Shown here one piece after another: positions 27,735-37,911 of a DNA stretch of 64,000 bases; position 1 is the first letter of the stretch, and the number at the start of each line of letters is the position of its first letter. Position numbers and translations under genes: made by a program. The notes under the pieces are model-generated. The model had not been told where the DNA came from. It saw nothing but the letters and a program-made list of their open reading frames with translations, and searched no databases. The stretch is from Saccharopolyspora rhizosphaerae (GTDB lineage Bacteria; Actinomycetota; Actinomycetes; Mycobacteriales; Pseudonocardiaceae): the NCBI RefSeq assembly GCF_003931915.1, contig NZ_RSAA01000035.1, forward strand, positions 704,786 to 768,785. The letters run 5' to 3'.

Positions 27735-28535
27735 TCACAGCCAGCCGAGCTTGACCGCCTGCATGCCGGCCTGGAACCGGGTCTCGACGCCGAGCCGTGA
27801 GATGAGCTCGCGCACCCGCCGGTGCGCCGTGCGGGCGCTGAAGCCCATCAACCTTCCTATGGTGTCGTCGGTCGCGCCCGAGGCCAGCAGGGAGAGGATC
27901 CAGCGCTCCTCCTCCGTCGGCCTCAGCTCGTTGCCGTCGAGGTCCTGGTTGGCCGTGAACGGCGCCGCGTAGCGCCACAGGTCCTCGAAGATGCGGGCGA
28001 CCGCCGCCAGCATCGCCGAACTGCGCACCACCACCGCGCTCTCCACCGACGTCTCGGTGACGGTGAGCGGCAGCAGCGCGATCTCGTTGTCGACCATGAT
28101 CAGCTTGGTCGGCGCCACGTGGATCACCCGCGCCTGCTCGCCCATCGCGACGAGCTTCGTGGTGATGTCCAGCTGCGGTGGCCGGGCGAGCGCCGAGCGG
28201 TCGTAGAGCACCTGGTAGCGCACGCCCTCGGCGAGCTTGCGCGATTCCAGGGAGTCCAGCGTTCCGGTCTGCGCGTACGGCGGTTTGGCGACGCCCTGGA
28301 CCAGGTGGGTGGCGGCGGCCTGCAGCTCGTAGGCGGCCCAGCCGACCCGCTTGGCCCCGTGCACGACTTGCAGCACTCCGCCGCTGCCCGCCTGCGTCCG
28401 GGCCGCGCGGGTGACCGACGCGACCTGCGCTTGGACGGTGCGCTGGCTGATCTGCTCCGGTGCGGTCGACTCCCCGCCCGGTTCGGCCACCTCGGTCGGC
28501 GCCTTGGTCAATTCCTCGGTGTATCCGGGTAACAC
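27735..28535 (-). CDS. LuxR-type helix-turn-helix regulator
   Basis: A 266-residue regulator. The C-terminal LuxR/GerE-like DNA-binding domain covers about residues 200-262 (TEEERWILSLLASGATDDTIGRLMG). The N-terminal and middle parts contain the TrmB/PLD-like region common to stand-alone actinobacterial regulators (LYDRSALARP, ARVIHVAPTKLIMVD). No kinase partner is adjacent. The GTG at 28535 has GAGGAGG 8-10 bases upstream; the frame is open further but lacks similarity there. The target is unknown; it lies next to a subtilase gene on the same strand. Confidence 0.82.
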   Translation of the reverse strand: MLPGYTEELTKAPTEVAEPGGESTAPEQISQRTVQAQVASVTRAARTQAGSGGVLQVVHGAKRVGWAAYELQAAATHLVQGVAKPPYAQTGTLDSLESRKLAEGVRYQVLYDRSALARPPQLDITTKLVAMGEQARVIHVAPTKLIMVDNEIALLPLTVTETSVESAVVVRSSAMLAAVARIFEDLWRYAAPFTANQDLDGNELRPTEEERWILSLLASGATDDTIGRLMGFSARTAHRRVRELISRLGVETRFQAGMQAVKLGWL

Positions 28536-28745
28536 GGCACATCCCTCCTCGATGTGCCCCGGCGGAACCCGGCCCGCACGGGCGCGGGAACCGCAATGGA
28601 CACTGAGCTCCCCCTGTTGATTGGCAAACGTAACCACCGGGAACCACCGCCGGAACCGACTTCGGAAAGCCGGCACGGGCAACCCCAGCAGGTCAGCCCG
28701 ATCGGCCGAGTCCCAGCACCCCCGAACGCAGCAGCGGTGAAGCAC

Positions 28746-28782
28746 CGCGGGCCCTCCCTGAAGCGCTCAGGAAGGGCCCGCG
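28746..28782 (-). terminator. Terminator downstream of the subtilase
   Basis: A 16-bp stem with one mismatch (CGCGGGCCCTCCCTGA against its partner) and a 5-base loop, 23 bases past the subtilase stop on the minus strand. Confidence 0.75.
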
Positions 28783-28804
28783 ACGGCTCTCTCGCTTCAG
28801 GCGA

Positions 28805-29977
<1,173 letters not shown>

Positions 29978-30290
29978 GCGTTCCCCTCCTTCAGAACGGT
30001 TCCGCTCGGGTGGGGCCGAGCGGAGGTGTTGCAGAGCGGAACGTAACCAGCGAGGACACTCGTACGGGCGACGTTGGCGATTTTGCGCCACACAATCGGA
30101 CGTTGGGGTCAACGTATTCCCAGGGAAGCCCGTCCTACCGGGAATGAGCAGCTGAAACCGGGGCAGGCGCAAGGGGCCGAACAGCCCGCCGATCGCCGGA
30201 TTTCCCAGTTGTTACCGGCAAGTAGAGGTAACAGTCCGTACTCGATGTGGCGAACGGTGTGGACGCCTTGGGGCGTTCCTCGAACGTGCT
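29978..30290. other. Gene-free promoter interval of the subtilase
   Basis: About 310 bases, less GC-rich than its surroundings near 30050-30140. It must contain the subtilase promoter. I cannot assign a confident -10/-35 pair and see no gene. Confidence 0.4.
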
Positions 30291-30707
30291 CTAGCGGGTG
30301 GCGGCGACCCAGCGCCGCAGCCGCAGCCGGACCGATTCGACGTACTCGTCCGACTGCTCGCCATCACCGTCGTCGACTCCGGGGTCGACGCCGTAGGTCA
30401 TCCCGTAGTAGCGGTACAGCGCGCGCTCCGTCGCCAGCGGGAGGTCGCCCTGCTCCAGGTCGACCCGCGGCGCCAGGCGCACCGCCTCCTTGCCGACCGA
30501 GACGGTCAGCGTGTCGCCGTCGAACGCGGCGCCGTCCAGGGGGACGAAGCTCTCGTTGGTGCCGAAAAGACCGGTTTGGACCGTGATCCACGCGGGTTGC
30601 TCGGTGTCGTCGTCGATGAACAGCTGTCCCACGATGCCGATCCGCTGACCGGCCGGGTCGAAGACCTCGCATCCGAACATCCGCAACGCTTCACGCTGAC
30701 CGATCAT
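30291..30707 (-). CDS. PRC-barrel domain protein
   Basis: A 138-residue protein with an N-terminal PRC-barrel-like domain (GCEVFDPAGQRIGIVGQLFID, PAWITVQTG, SFVPLDGAAF) and an acidic, then basic C-terminal helix. PRC-barrel proteins are small cytoplasmic adaptors and stress-related proteins in actinobacteria. ATG 30707 begins the domain. Partner unknown. Confidence 0.8.
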   Translation of the reverse strand: MIGQREALRMFGCEVFDPAGQRIGIVGQLFIDDDTEQPAWITVQTGLFGTNESFVPLDGAAFDGDTLTVSVGKEAVRLAPRVDLEQGDLPLATERALYRYYGMTYGVDPGVDDGDGEQSDEYVESVRLRLRRWVAATR

Positions 30708-30893
30708 CGAACACCCCTCCCCCGAAGACCCGGGAACCAAGTCTCCCCCTTCAGCGGTCGGGATGGCACCTCAGAACGGCGGACTGACCTCTTCGGACCA
30801 CTCCGGGCCAGAAATGGGACCCTTTCCACGGGAACGCTCGGCAGTCGCGGGGCGTGTTCTTTGTCCAGCCGAGTAACGGGAGCCTCGAACCCC

Positions 30894-31466
30894 ATGACCG
30901 AACCCACGCCGCCGATCACCGACGAGATGCGCGCGCACGCCAAGGAGAACCCGAACACCTGGCTGTACATCGCCGATCCGGGTTACGCGCAGGACGAAGC
31001 CGGCGACATGCCGCCGGAGGGCGTCGTGGGTGCGTACCGCATCGACGAGAACGGGGAGATCGACGAGGAGTTCCAGTTCAACGAGCAGTACATCCCCTCG
31101 GACCTGATGCTGCACCGGCCGGAGCCGAGCAACGACCTGGAGCGCGTGCTCGACGAGATCGCCGACGGCGAGCGCCCGGAGGACGACCTGCCCAGGGCGG
31201 TGCTGGCCGGTGAGGTCATGCTCTACGCGCCTTCGGCCGAGGACCGCAACATCTACACGGCGGAGATGTCCGACGGTTCCACCCTCGTCCCGGCCTGCAC
31301 CTCGGCGTCCCGGGTGCCCCAGGACTGGCCCGGCTACCGCACGATCCCGGGTTCGTGGCTGCCCGACGTCCTCGGCGGCTACGACCTCGGCCTCAACCTC
31401 CACGAAGCGGTCCAGGCGGTCATCCCGAACGCGGTCCTCGTCCAGTTCGCCGAAGAAGGCGAGTAG
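30894..31466 (+). CDS. Type VII secretion-associated family protein
   Basis: A 190-residue acidic soluble protein. It begins MTEPTPPITDEMRAHAKENP and contains NTWLYIADPGYA, PPEGVVGAYRIDENGEI and a C-terminal SseB-like part (GEVMLYAPSAEDRNIYTAE). This resembles the actinobacterial family annotated as type VII secretion system-associated. No ESX gene (esxA, eccC, mycP) is in the window, so a secretion role is not supported by context. It is followed by a large palindromic hairpin. Confidence 0.65.
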   Translation: MTEPTPPITDEMRAHAKENPNTWLYIADPGYAQDEAGDMPPEGVVGAYRIDENGEIDEEFQFNEQYIPSDLMLHRPEPSNDLERVLDEIADGERPEDDLPRAVLAGEVMLYAPSAEDRNIYTAEMSDGSTLVPACTSASRVPQDWPGYRTIPGSWLPDVLGGYDLGLNLHEAVQAVIPNAVLVQFAEEGE

Positions 31467-31531
31467 GACGAGCACTCCACCACCGCGGCGGAGGTGCGAG
31501 CTTCAGCCGACACCGCGGTTCCTCGCTCGAC

Positions 31532-31575
31532 CGGGCGGGGGCGGACATGTCGCGCGACATGTCCCTCCCCGCCCG
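31532..31575. repeat. Large palindromic hairpin with 22-bp perfect core
   Basis: Bases 31543-31564 form a 22-bp perfect palindrome with core TCGCGCGA flanked by ACATG/CATGT. Pairing continues outward to 31532 and 31575 through GC-rich arms, broken by two non-Watson-Crick positions. It lies 66 bases after a stop codon and 70 bases before the GH15 start. It could be a terminator or a protein-binding palindrome; related half-copies lie near 43.12 and 46.13-46.25 kb. Confidence 0.8.
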
Positions 31576-31644
31576 ATCAGGTGGCTCCGGAGCAGCGAGA
31601 CGTGACGCTGGCCGCTGATCCCGCTCGAACGTAAGGTCGGCAGG

Positions 31645-33513
31645 GTGAGCGGACCGGGACCGATCGAGGACTACGCGCTGCTGTCCGACCTGCGGACCGC
31701 GGCGCTCGTCGGCAATGACGGCTCCCTCGACTGGCTGTGCTTCCCGCGGTTCGACGCGCCCGCCTGCTTCAACCGGTTGCTCGGCGACGCGGGCGACGGG
31801 CACTGGTCGATCGCTCCGACCGGTCCGGTGCGCGAGGTCCACCGCCGGTACCGGGACAACTCGCTGGTCCTGGAGACCGAGTTCCACACCGACGACGGCG
31901 TGCTGCGGCTGATCGACTTCATGCCCCCGCACGAGATGAACCAGCACGGCGAGACGTGCGTGGTGCGGATCGTCGAAGGCGTTTCCGGCGAGGTCGACTT
32001 CCAGCTGGACTGGGTGCTGCGCTTCGACTACGGCCACTCGGTGCCGTGGGTGCGGCGGGTCCGCGAGACGAACCCGGTGCTCGACGAGTACATCCTCGCC
32101 ATCGCCGGCCCGCACACCGCCGTGCTGCGCGGCGAGGAACTGCCCCACCGCGTCGACGACGAACGCGCGCACCGCTACACGGGGACGATCTCCGCAGGGG
32201 AGCGCATGGCGTGGGTGCTGCAGTGGGCGTCGGACCCCGACGCCCTGCCCGCGCCGATGAACCCCGAGCAGGAACTGCTGGAGTGCGAGCAGTACTGGGC
32301 CGAGTGGTCCGGCAAGATCGTCTACGACGGGCCGCACGCCAAGGCCGTGCACCGCTCGCTGGCCACCCTCAAGGCGCTCACCTACGCACCGACCGGCGGG
32401 ATCGTCGCCGCCCCCACCACCTCGCTGCCGGAAGCCGTTCCCGGCGACCGCAACTGGGACTACCGGTACTGCTGGCTGCGCGACGCGACGCTGGTGCTGC
32501 TCGCCCTCGACGACCTCGGGTGCACCGCCGAAGCCCAGGCGTGGCGCCGCTGGCTGGTCCGCGCGGTCGCGGGCGATCCCGCCGACGTGCAGATCATGTA
32601 CGGCATCGGCGGCGAGCGGCACCTCATCGAGTGGGAGGTCGACTGGCTGGCGGGTTACCGCGGTTCCAAGCCGGTCCGGGTCGGCAACGCCGCCTACCGG
32701 CAGACCCAGCTCGACGTCTACGGCGAGGTGATGGACGTCCTGCACCTGGCCCGCGAGCGCGGGTTGCTGGAGAGCGAGGAGTCCTGGGCGGTGCAGCGCG
32801 GCATGCTCAGCCACCTGGAGCACATCTGGCAGCGCCCGGACCGCGGGCTGTGGGAGGTGCGCGGACCGGACCGCTACTTCACGCACTCGCAGGTGATGGT
32901 GTGGGTCGCCTTCGACCGCGCGGTGCGCGGCGCGGAGGAGGACGGGCTGCCGGGGCCCGTCGACCACTGGCGGGAGCTGCGCGAGCAGGTCCGCGACGAG
33001 GTGCTGCAGTGGGCCTGGAACCCCGAGATCGGCGCGTTCACCCAGTACTACGGGGGTACCGAGCTGGACGCCTCGGTCCTGCTGCTGCCCTCGGTCGGTT
33101 TCCTGCCCGGTTCGGACGAGCGGATGCGCAGCACCGTGGACGTCATCCAGCGCGAGCTGCAGCACGGCGTGCTGGTCGACCGCTACACCACCAGCGACGA
33201 GCCGAACGAGGTCGACGGCCTGAGCGGTCGCGAGGGTTCGTTCTTGGCGTGCTCGTTCTGGATGGTCGACGCGCTGGCGCACTGCGGTCGCCAGGAGGAA
33301 GCGGAGCGGATGTTCACCGAGCTCGTCGGCATGGCCAACGACGTCGGCCTCTACGCCGAGGAGGTCGACCGCGACACCGGGTGCTTCGTGGGCAACTTCC
33401 CGCAGGCCTTCAGCCACCTCGCGCTGGTCAACTCCGCTGCGGTGCTGCACGGCGGCAGGACGCGCGGCCAGAAGTCCCGCCGCAACGGGCTCATCCCAGG
33501 TGGTCGGCGATGA
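31645..33513 (+). CDS. Glycoside hydrolase family 15 (trehalase/glucoamylase-like)
   Basis: A 622-residue cytoplasmic enzyme. The N-terminal beta-sandwich domain begins IEDYALLSDLRTAALVGNDG. The catalytic alpha/alpha barrel begins near residue 230 with DRNWDYRYCWLRDA, a GH15 hallmark, and includes GLWEVRGPDRYFTHSQVM and NEVDGLSGREGSFLACSFW. Mycobacterial relatives of this architecture are trehalases. No signal peptide. GTG 31645 lies 7 bases after a TAAGGT -10 box, a leaderless start. It converges on the GGDEF-EAL gene with overlapping 3' ends (about 23 bases). Confidence 0.9.
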   Translation: MSGPGPIEDYALLSDLRTAALVGNDGSLDWLCFPRFDAPACFNRLLGDAGDGHWSIAPTGPVREVHRRYRDNSLVLETEFHTDDGVLRLIDFMPPHEMNQHGETCVVRIVEGVSGEVDFQLDWVLRFDYGHSVPWVRRVRETNPVLDEYILAIAGPHTAVLRGEELPHRVDDERAHRYTGTISAGERMAWVLQWASDPDALPAPMNPEQELLECEQYWAEWSGKIVYDGPHAKAVHRSLATLKALTYAPTGGIVAAPTTSLPEAVPGDRNWDYRYCWLRDATLVLLALDDLGCTAEAQAWRRWLVRAVAGDPADVQIMYGIGGERHLIEWEVDWLAGYRGSKPVRVGNAAYRQTQLDVYGEVMDVLHLARERGLLESEESWAVQRGMLSHLEHIWQRPDRGLWEVRGPDRYFTHSQVMVWVAFDRAVRGAEEDGLPGPVDHWRELREQVRDEVLQWAWNPEIGAFTQYYGGTELDASVLLLPSVGFLPGSDERMRSTVDVIQRELQHGVLVDRYTTSDEPNEVDGLSGREGSFLACSFWMVDALAHCGRQEEAERMFTELVGMANDVGLYAEEVDRDTGCFVGNFPQAFSHLALVNSAAVLHGGRTRGQKSRRNGLIPGGRR

Positions 33514-35656
33514 AGTCGGTGACGGCGTCGGGGTTGCTGGGCTTCGCCCAGAGGTAGCCCTGGCCGGTCTCGCACCCGATCTCGGCCATCCGGCGGGCTT
33601 GGGCCTCGGTCTCGACGCCTTCGGCGGTGACCGTGAGGCCCAGCGTGTGGGCGAGGTCGACGAGGGTTCCGACGATCCGGGCGTCGACCGGGTCGGCGCG
33701 CTCCGCGTCGCGCAGTCCCTCCATGAACGACCCCGCGATCTTGAGCTCGTGCACGGGAAGGTGCCGCAGGTAGGCGAGGTTGGAGTAGCCCGTGCCGAAG
33801 TCGTCGATGGCGATCCGCACGCCCATCCGGGACAGCGCGCGGAGCTTGTCCAGCGGCTCGTCGGCGGTGGACATGATCGCGCTCTCGGTCAGCTCCAGCT
33901 GCAACCTGTGCGGGGCGAGCCCGGTCTCGTCCAGGATCGCGGCCACGTCCTGGACCAGGTTCGAGTCGCGTGATTGCCGGACAGCGAGGTTCACGCTGAC
34001 GAACGGCGCCCCGTCGCCGAACCGGTCCTGCCACCGCTTGGCCTGCTCGCAGGCCTTGCGCAACACCCACCGGCCGAGCGGGACGATCAGCCCGGTCTCC
34101 TCGGCGAGCCCGATGAACTTGTCCGGACCGAGCCTGCCCAGGTCCGAGTGCAACCAGCGCACGAGGGCTTCGACTCCCACGACCGAGCTGTCCCGCAGCC
34201 CGATCAGCGGCTGGTAGTCGACGAAGAACTCCTCGCGCTCCAGCGCGGCGGGCATCGACGCGGCCAACTGCAGCCGGGCGACCTCGTTGGCGTTGCGCTC
34301 GGGGTCGAACTGCGCCCAGCGGTTCTTGCCGTCGGACTTCGCCCAGTACAGCGTCACGTCGGCGTCGCGCATCAGCTCGGCCGCGGTCTGCCCGTCGACC
34401 TCCCGCTCGACGATGCCGATGCTGGCCGAGACGGTGAGCTCGTGGCCGTCGATGCGGACCGGCTCGTCGATGGCGGCCAGCACCCGGTCGGCGATCTCCA
34501 CGGCCTCCTCGGTGCCGGCGGAGTTCTGCAGCAGGATGACGAACTCGTCGCCGCCCATCCGCGCTACCAGCCGGTCCTCGCCCTGCACCACCGAGGCCAA
34601 CCGCTGGGCGACGGTGATGAGCAGGTCGTCGCCGACGTGGTGGCCGAGGCTGTCGTTGATGACCTTGAACCCGTCGAGGTCCATGTAGCACAGGGCGATC
34701 CGGTCCGCGGGGTCGTGCTGCTGCAGCACGGCTTCGAGGCGGTCGAGGAACAGCGCCCGGTTCGGCAGCGCCGTCAGCGGGTCGTGCTGCGCCTGGTAGC
34801 GGAGGCGTTCCTGGAGTTCGCGCCGGTCGGTGACGTCCTCGATCAACGCCACCTGGTACAGCGGTTTGCCGTCCTCGTCGCGGATCAGGGAGACGAAGAG
34901 CTCGGTCCAGACGGTCTTGCCGCTGGGGCGGGAGAACTGCTTCTCGACCCGGAACTGGTCACGTTCGCCGCGCAGCAGCTCCTCGTAGAGCCGCCAGGTC
35001 CGCTCCGGGTCGTCGGGGTGGACCATGTCGGCGACCTGCATCCGGTGGATGTCGTCGACGGAACGGCCGAGGATGCGTGCGAGCGAGCCGTTGACCTCGA
35101 GTATCCGGCCCTCGATGTCGGCGATGCCGATGCCGATCGCGGCTTCCGAGAAGATCGCGCGGAACCGCGCTTCGCTGGTGCGCAGCGCCAGCTCCACGGC
35201 GTCGCGCGCGTCGAGCACCGCCTGCCGGATGGCCTCCTGCTCGTCGAGGGTGCGCTTGCGCGCGGCCTGGACGAAGCCGGAGCACAGCGCCGCCTGCAGC
35301 GCGGCGACCCGGCCGCGCCACACCGGGTCGTCGCCGAGGCGCAGCACGTCGAGGACCTCGTCGCCGATGAGCTCCACGGTGCGCGCCAACGACTCCGCGC
35401 TGGTGAAGTGCACGCCGACCAGGTCGGTGCCGACTTCCCGCGCGGGCGAGGCGTCGAAGGGTTCTCCCACCAGTGCGTCGACCAGGCGATCGGTGTAACC
35501 CTGCAGCCGACCTTCGACCTCCGCGCTGGTCATGGGCACGTAGCTGGTCCCCATCAAGGCCTGCGCCCAGACCGCGGCGAAGCGTCGTCGGTCGGTTCGG
35601 TTCACCTTCGCGGCCACCTCGTGAGCGCTGGGCACCGGCGCGGTCCAGCCAGTCAT
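33491..35656 (-). CDS. PAS-GGDEF-EAL c-di-GMP turnover protein
   Basis: A 721-residue protein. Helical sensor-like N-terminus (1-155), PAS domain (about 160-280), GGDEF domain (285-455) with intact GGDEF at 368-372, EAL domain (465-721) with Glu496-Ala-Leu, ELTES and Asp618-Asp619. The conserved Lys-Ile-Asp motif reads Lys639-Ile-Ala641, so phosphodiesterase activity may be weakened. There is no RxxD inhibitory site before GGDEF. No membrane segment. ATG 35656 fits; the frame is open to 35749. It probably makes and/or degrades c-di-GMP, the ligand of the RsiG homologue encoded 14 kb away. Confidence 0.9.
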   Translation of the reverse strand: MTGWTAPVPSAHEVAAKVNRTDRRRFAAVWAQALMGTSYVPMTSAEVEGRLQGYTDRLVDALVGEPFDASPAREVGTDLVGVHFTSAESLARTVELIGDEVLDVLRLGDDPVWRGRVAALQAALCSGFVQAARKRTLDEQEAIRQAVLDARDAVELALRTSEARFRAIFSEAAIGIGIADIEGRILEVNGSLARILGRSVDDIHRMQVADMVHPDDPERTWRLYEELLRGERDQFRVEKQFSRPSGKTVWTELFVSLIRDEDGKPLYQVALIEDVTDRRELQERLRYQAQHDPLTALPNRALFLDRLEAVLQQHDPADRIALCYMDLDGFKVINDSLGHHVGDDLLITVAQRLASVVQGEDRLVARMGGDEFVILLQNSAGTEEAVEIADRVLAAIDEPVRIDGHELTVSASIGIVEREVDGQTAAELMRDADVTLYWAKSDGKNRWAQFDPERNANEVARLQLAASMPAALEREEFFVDYQPLIGLRDSSVVGVEALVRWLHSDLGRLGPDKFIGLAEETGLIVPLGRWVLRKACEQAKRWQDRFGDGAPFVSVNLAVRQSRDSNLVQDVAAILDETGLAPHRLQLELTESAIMSTADEPLDKLRALSRMGVRIAIDDFGTGYSNLAYLRHLPVHELKIAGSFMEGLRDAERADPVDARIVGTLVDLAHTLGLTVTAEGVETEAQARRMAEIGCETGQGYLWAKPSNPDAVTDFIADHLG

Positions 35657-36067
35657 GCCTGGGCGCCCTCCACTCGTCGTCCTACCTGGCTGTTCTCGTT
35701 CGGAGCATACGACCTGCTCAGCCTGGTGGTCGAACATCAAGTACGGCACCCGGAGCAGTCGTCACACCGGTGTGGGACGGCCAACGGCGTGGCCCCGCCC
35801 AAATTACCGCTACCGTCCGCGATCAGTCCGGAAGAACGGCGGCGGAGTTCGATCCCCCTTGTTGGACGCTCAACCCACCTCGGGAGGTTGCGCTGGCGGA
35901 TCTTCGCCAAAACCCCTGTTCGTGAGCCCCCAGCGGTACGGATTGAGCCGATCCGGTCAAAAACTAACACAGCATCTTCTGCTTTCGGAAAGCGTTCGCC
36001 ACACTTTCGGGGCAACGATGCGTAGTCACTCAACACCATCCGCGACTATCCGTGATGCGAGGCCACG
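35657..36067. other. Divergent promoter interval
   Basis: About 410 bases between the divergent GGDEF-EAL and GH25 genes. The part at 35940-36010 is AT-richer than average and probably holds the GH25 promoter. No gene or clear riboswitch fold was recognised. Confidence 0.45.
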
Positions 36068-36859
36068 ATGACGATGCGCGGTCCCCTGGCCCTGGTGATG
36101 ATGGTGGCTCTGGCGTGCACGACGCTGACCGCCGCGGCCCAGGCGAACCCGGACACCACCGACGAACCCAACGCGACGATGGGCTCGCAGATCCGCCGCT
36201 TCGAACCCGTCAACCCGCTCCCGCAGCTGCCGAACCTCGAACCGCGCGCGACCGTGCCCGGCATGGACGTGGCCAGCTACCAGGGAAACGTGGACTGGGC
36301 CCACTGGTACGGGCAGGGCAAGCGGTTCGCCTACGTCAAGGCGACCGAGTCGGTCAGCTACACCAACCCGTACTTCGCGCAGCAGTACAACGGTTCCTAC
36401 GCCGTCGGCATGATCCGCGGCGCCTACCACTTCGCGATCCCCAACGCCTCCAGCGGCGCCGACCAGGCGAACTACTTCGTCGACCACGGCGGCGGCTGGT
36501 CGGCCGACGGCCGCACCCTGCCGGGTGCGCTCGACGTGGAGTACAACCCCTACGGCGAGACCTGCTACGAGATGAGCCAGGACGCGTTGACCGCGTGGGT
36601 CGAGGACTTCAGCGACACCTACCACGCCCGCACCGGCCGCTACCCCGTGATCTACACCAGCACCAGCTGGTGGAACCGGTGCGTCGCGGGCTCCTTCAGC
36701 ACCACCAACCCGCTCTGGGTCGCCCGCTACGCGGACAGCCCCGGCGAACTCCCGCACAACTGGCTCGTCTGGACCTTCTGGCAGCACACCTCCGACCCGC
36801 TGGACCAGGACCTCTTCAACGGTCCGGTGGAAGGGCTCCACGCCCTCGCCCGCGGCTGA
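36068..36859 (+). CDS. Secreted GH25 lysozyme (muramidase)
   Basis: A 263-residue glycoside hydrolase family 25 protein. Signal peptide about 1-26, then a linker of 35 residues, then the catalytic barrel from residue 62. Active-site acids: Asp67 in GMDVASYQG and Asp156/Glu158 in ALDVEYNP. It should cleave peptidoglycan between MurNAc and GlcNAc outside the membrane. No cell-wall-binding domain is seen. Two Cys near 165 and 200 may pair. ATG 36068 begins the signal peptide. Confidence 0.92.
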   Translation: MTMRGPLALVMMVALACTTLTAAAQANPDTTDEPNATMGSQIRRFEPVNPLPQLPNLEPRATVPGMDVASYQGNVDWAHWYGQGKRFAYVKATESVSYTNPYFAQQYNGSYAVGMIRGAYHFAIPNASSGADQANYFVDHGGGWSADGRTLPGALDVEYNPYGETCYEMSQDALTAWVEDFSDTYHARTGRYPVIYTSTSWWNRCVAGSFSTTNPLWVARYADSPGELPHNWLVWTFWQHTSDPLDQDLFNGPVEGLHALARG

Positions 36860-36906
36860 CGGCCGTGGGAGACAGGTGGTGATCGTCCCGGGCACAATCA
36901 CCGGAC

Positions 36907-37902
36907 GTGGGTGAGCGCAAGATCGGGTTGGTGCTGACGATCGCGGTGGCGGTCGTGGTCCTGTGCGGGGTCAGCACCGGGTTGCTGGTGTTCGACCCAC
37001 GGTCCACCGGGGCCGACGCGCTGCGGACCGGAGGGCTCGCGGCGGGGTCGGTGGTCGCGCTGTACGCGCTGTGGCTGAACGACCGGCGACGCCGGGTCGA
37101 GGAGCAGCGGCAGACGTTGGAGAGCCGGCGTGCGGAGCTGGACCGCGACCGCGTCGCCGACGAACGCTTCGCCCGCGCTGTCGAGCTGCTGGGGCACGAG
37201 ACCGACCAGGTCAGGGTGGGTGCGCTGCACGCGCTGGCCGGTCTGGCCCGCAGCAACCCCGGCCACAACCAGACCGTCCTCGACGTGCTCTGCTCCTACC
37301 TGCGCCGGCCCTTCCAGCACCCGCGCTACTCCCCGTCGAAGCGCTTCACACCGGAGCAGGAAGACGAGGCCGAACGCCACCTGCAGGTGCGGCTGACCGC
37401 GCAGCGCCTCATCACCGAGCTGCTGCCGGGGCCGCAGGACGTGGGCGCACCGGTCTACGACCTGGACCTGACCGGAGCGACGCTGGAGTACTTCGACCTC
37501 TCCGACCGCACGGTCGGCACCGTGCTGCTGCGCTACGCGCAGCTGTTCAGCAGCAACAACCTCAGCCGCAGCACTTTCCACGGCCACGTCTACTTCACCG
37601 GCAGCACCTTCGGGACCGGGCGGCTCAGCGGCCGGTTCCGCTGCGACGACGCGGTGTTCCACCGCCGCGCCTGGTTCAGCGGCGTGCACTTCGGCGGCCC
37701 GGTGCGCTGCGAGCGCACCACCTTCCGCGGGCCCGCGAAGTTCGCCGACAGCACCTTCCTCGACGAGGCGTCGTTCGCGGGCACGACTTTCGAGGGGAGT
37801 GCGGACTTCGACGGGGTGGTCTTCGAGCGCGACCCGGACCTCACCGGAACGTCGGGGGTGGGGGAAGTCGTGACGACTTCCCCCACCCCCGACGCGAGGT
37901 GA
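36907..37902 (+). CDS. Membrane-anchored pentapeptide-repeat protein
   Basis: A 331-residue protein. Two N-terminal transmembrane helices (about 7-28 and 42-58) are followed by a charged coiled-coil segment (RRRRVEEQRQTLESRRAELD), a helical region and a C-terminal pentapeptide-repeat helix from about 185 (ATLEYFDLS, STFHGHVYFTGSTFG). Function unknown; such proteins are widespread in Pseudonocardiaceae. The last codons lie inside a strong hairpin (37852-37892), so a transcription terminator overlaps the coding end. The GTG start at 36907 is supported by the hydrophobic N-terminus only. Confidence 0.85.
   Translation: MGERKIGLVLTIAVAVVVLCGVSTGLLVFDPRSTGADALRTGGLAAGSVVALYALWLNDRRRRVEEQRQTLESRRAELDRDRVADERFARAVELLGHETDQVRVGALHALAGLARSNPGHNQTVLDVLCSYLRRPFQHPRYSPSKRFTPEQEDEAERHLQVRLTAQRLITELLPGPQDVGAPVYDLDLTGATLEYFDLSDRTVGTVLLRYAQLFSSNNLSRSTFHGHVYFTGSTFGTGRLSGRFRCDDAVFHRRAWFSGVHFGGPVRCERTTFRGPAKFADSTFLDEASFAGTTFEGSADFDGVVFERDPDLTGTSGVGEVVTTSPTPDAR
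37852..37892. terminator. Bidirectional hairpin inside the coding end
   Basis: Perfect 20-bp inverted repeat around a single central base (left arm TCGGGGGTGGGGGAAGTCGT). It lies within the final codons of the pentapeptide-repeat gene and 20 bases past the purL stop, so it can terminate both convergent transcripts. Confidence 0.8.
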
Positions 37903-37911
37903 CGGTCCCGC

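Noticed and set aside
31420..33450. 676-codon minus-strand open frame opposite the GH15 gene
   Set aside because: A complement-strand shadow typical of GC-rich genes; the plus strand encodes a full GH15 enzyme with clear motifs and a promoter.
33974..36025. 683-codon plus-strand open frame opposite the GGDEF-EAL gene
   Set aside because: Shadow of the minus-strand gene, which contains intact PAS, GGDEF and EAL motifs.
35940..36067. Possible c-di-AMP (ydaO-type) riboswitch before the GH25 lysozyme
   Set aside because: Such riboswitches precede cell-wall hydrolases in actinobacteria, but I could not match the conserved core here.
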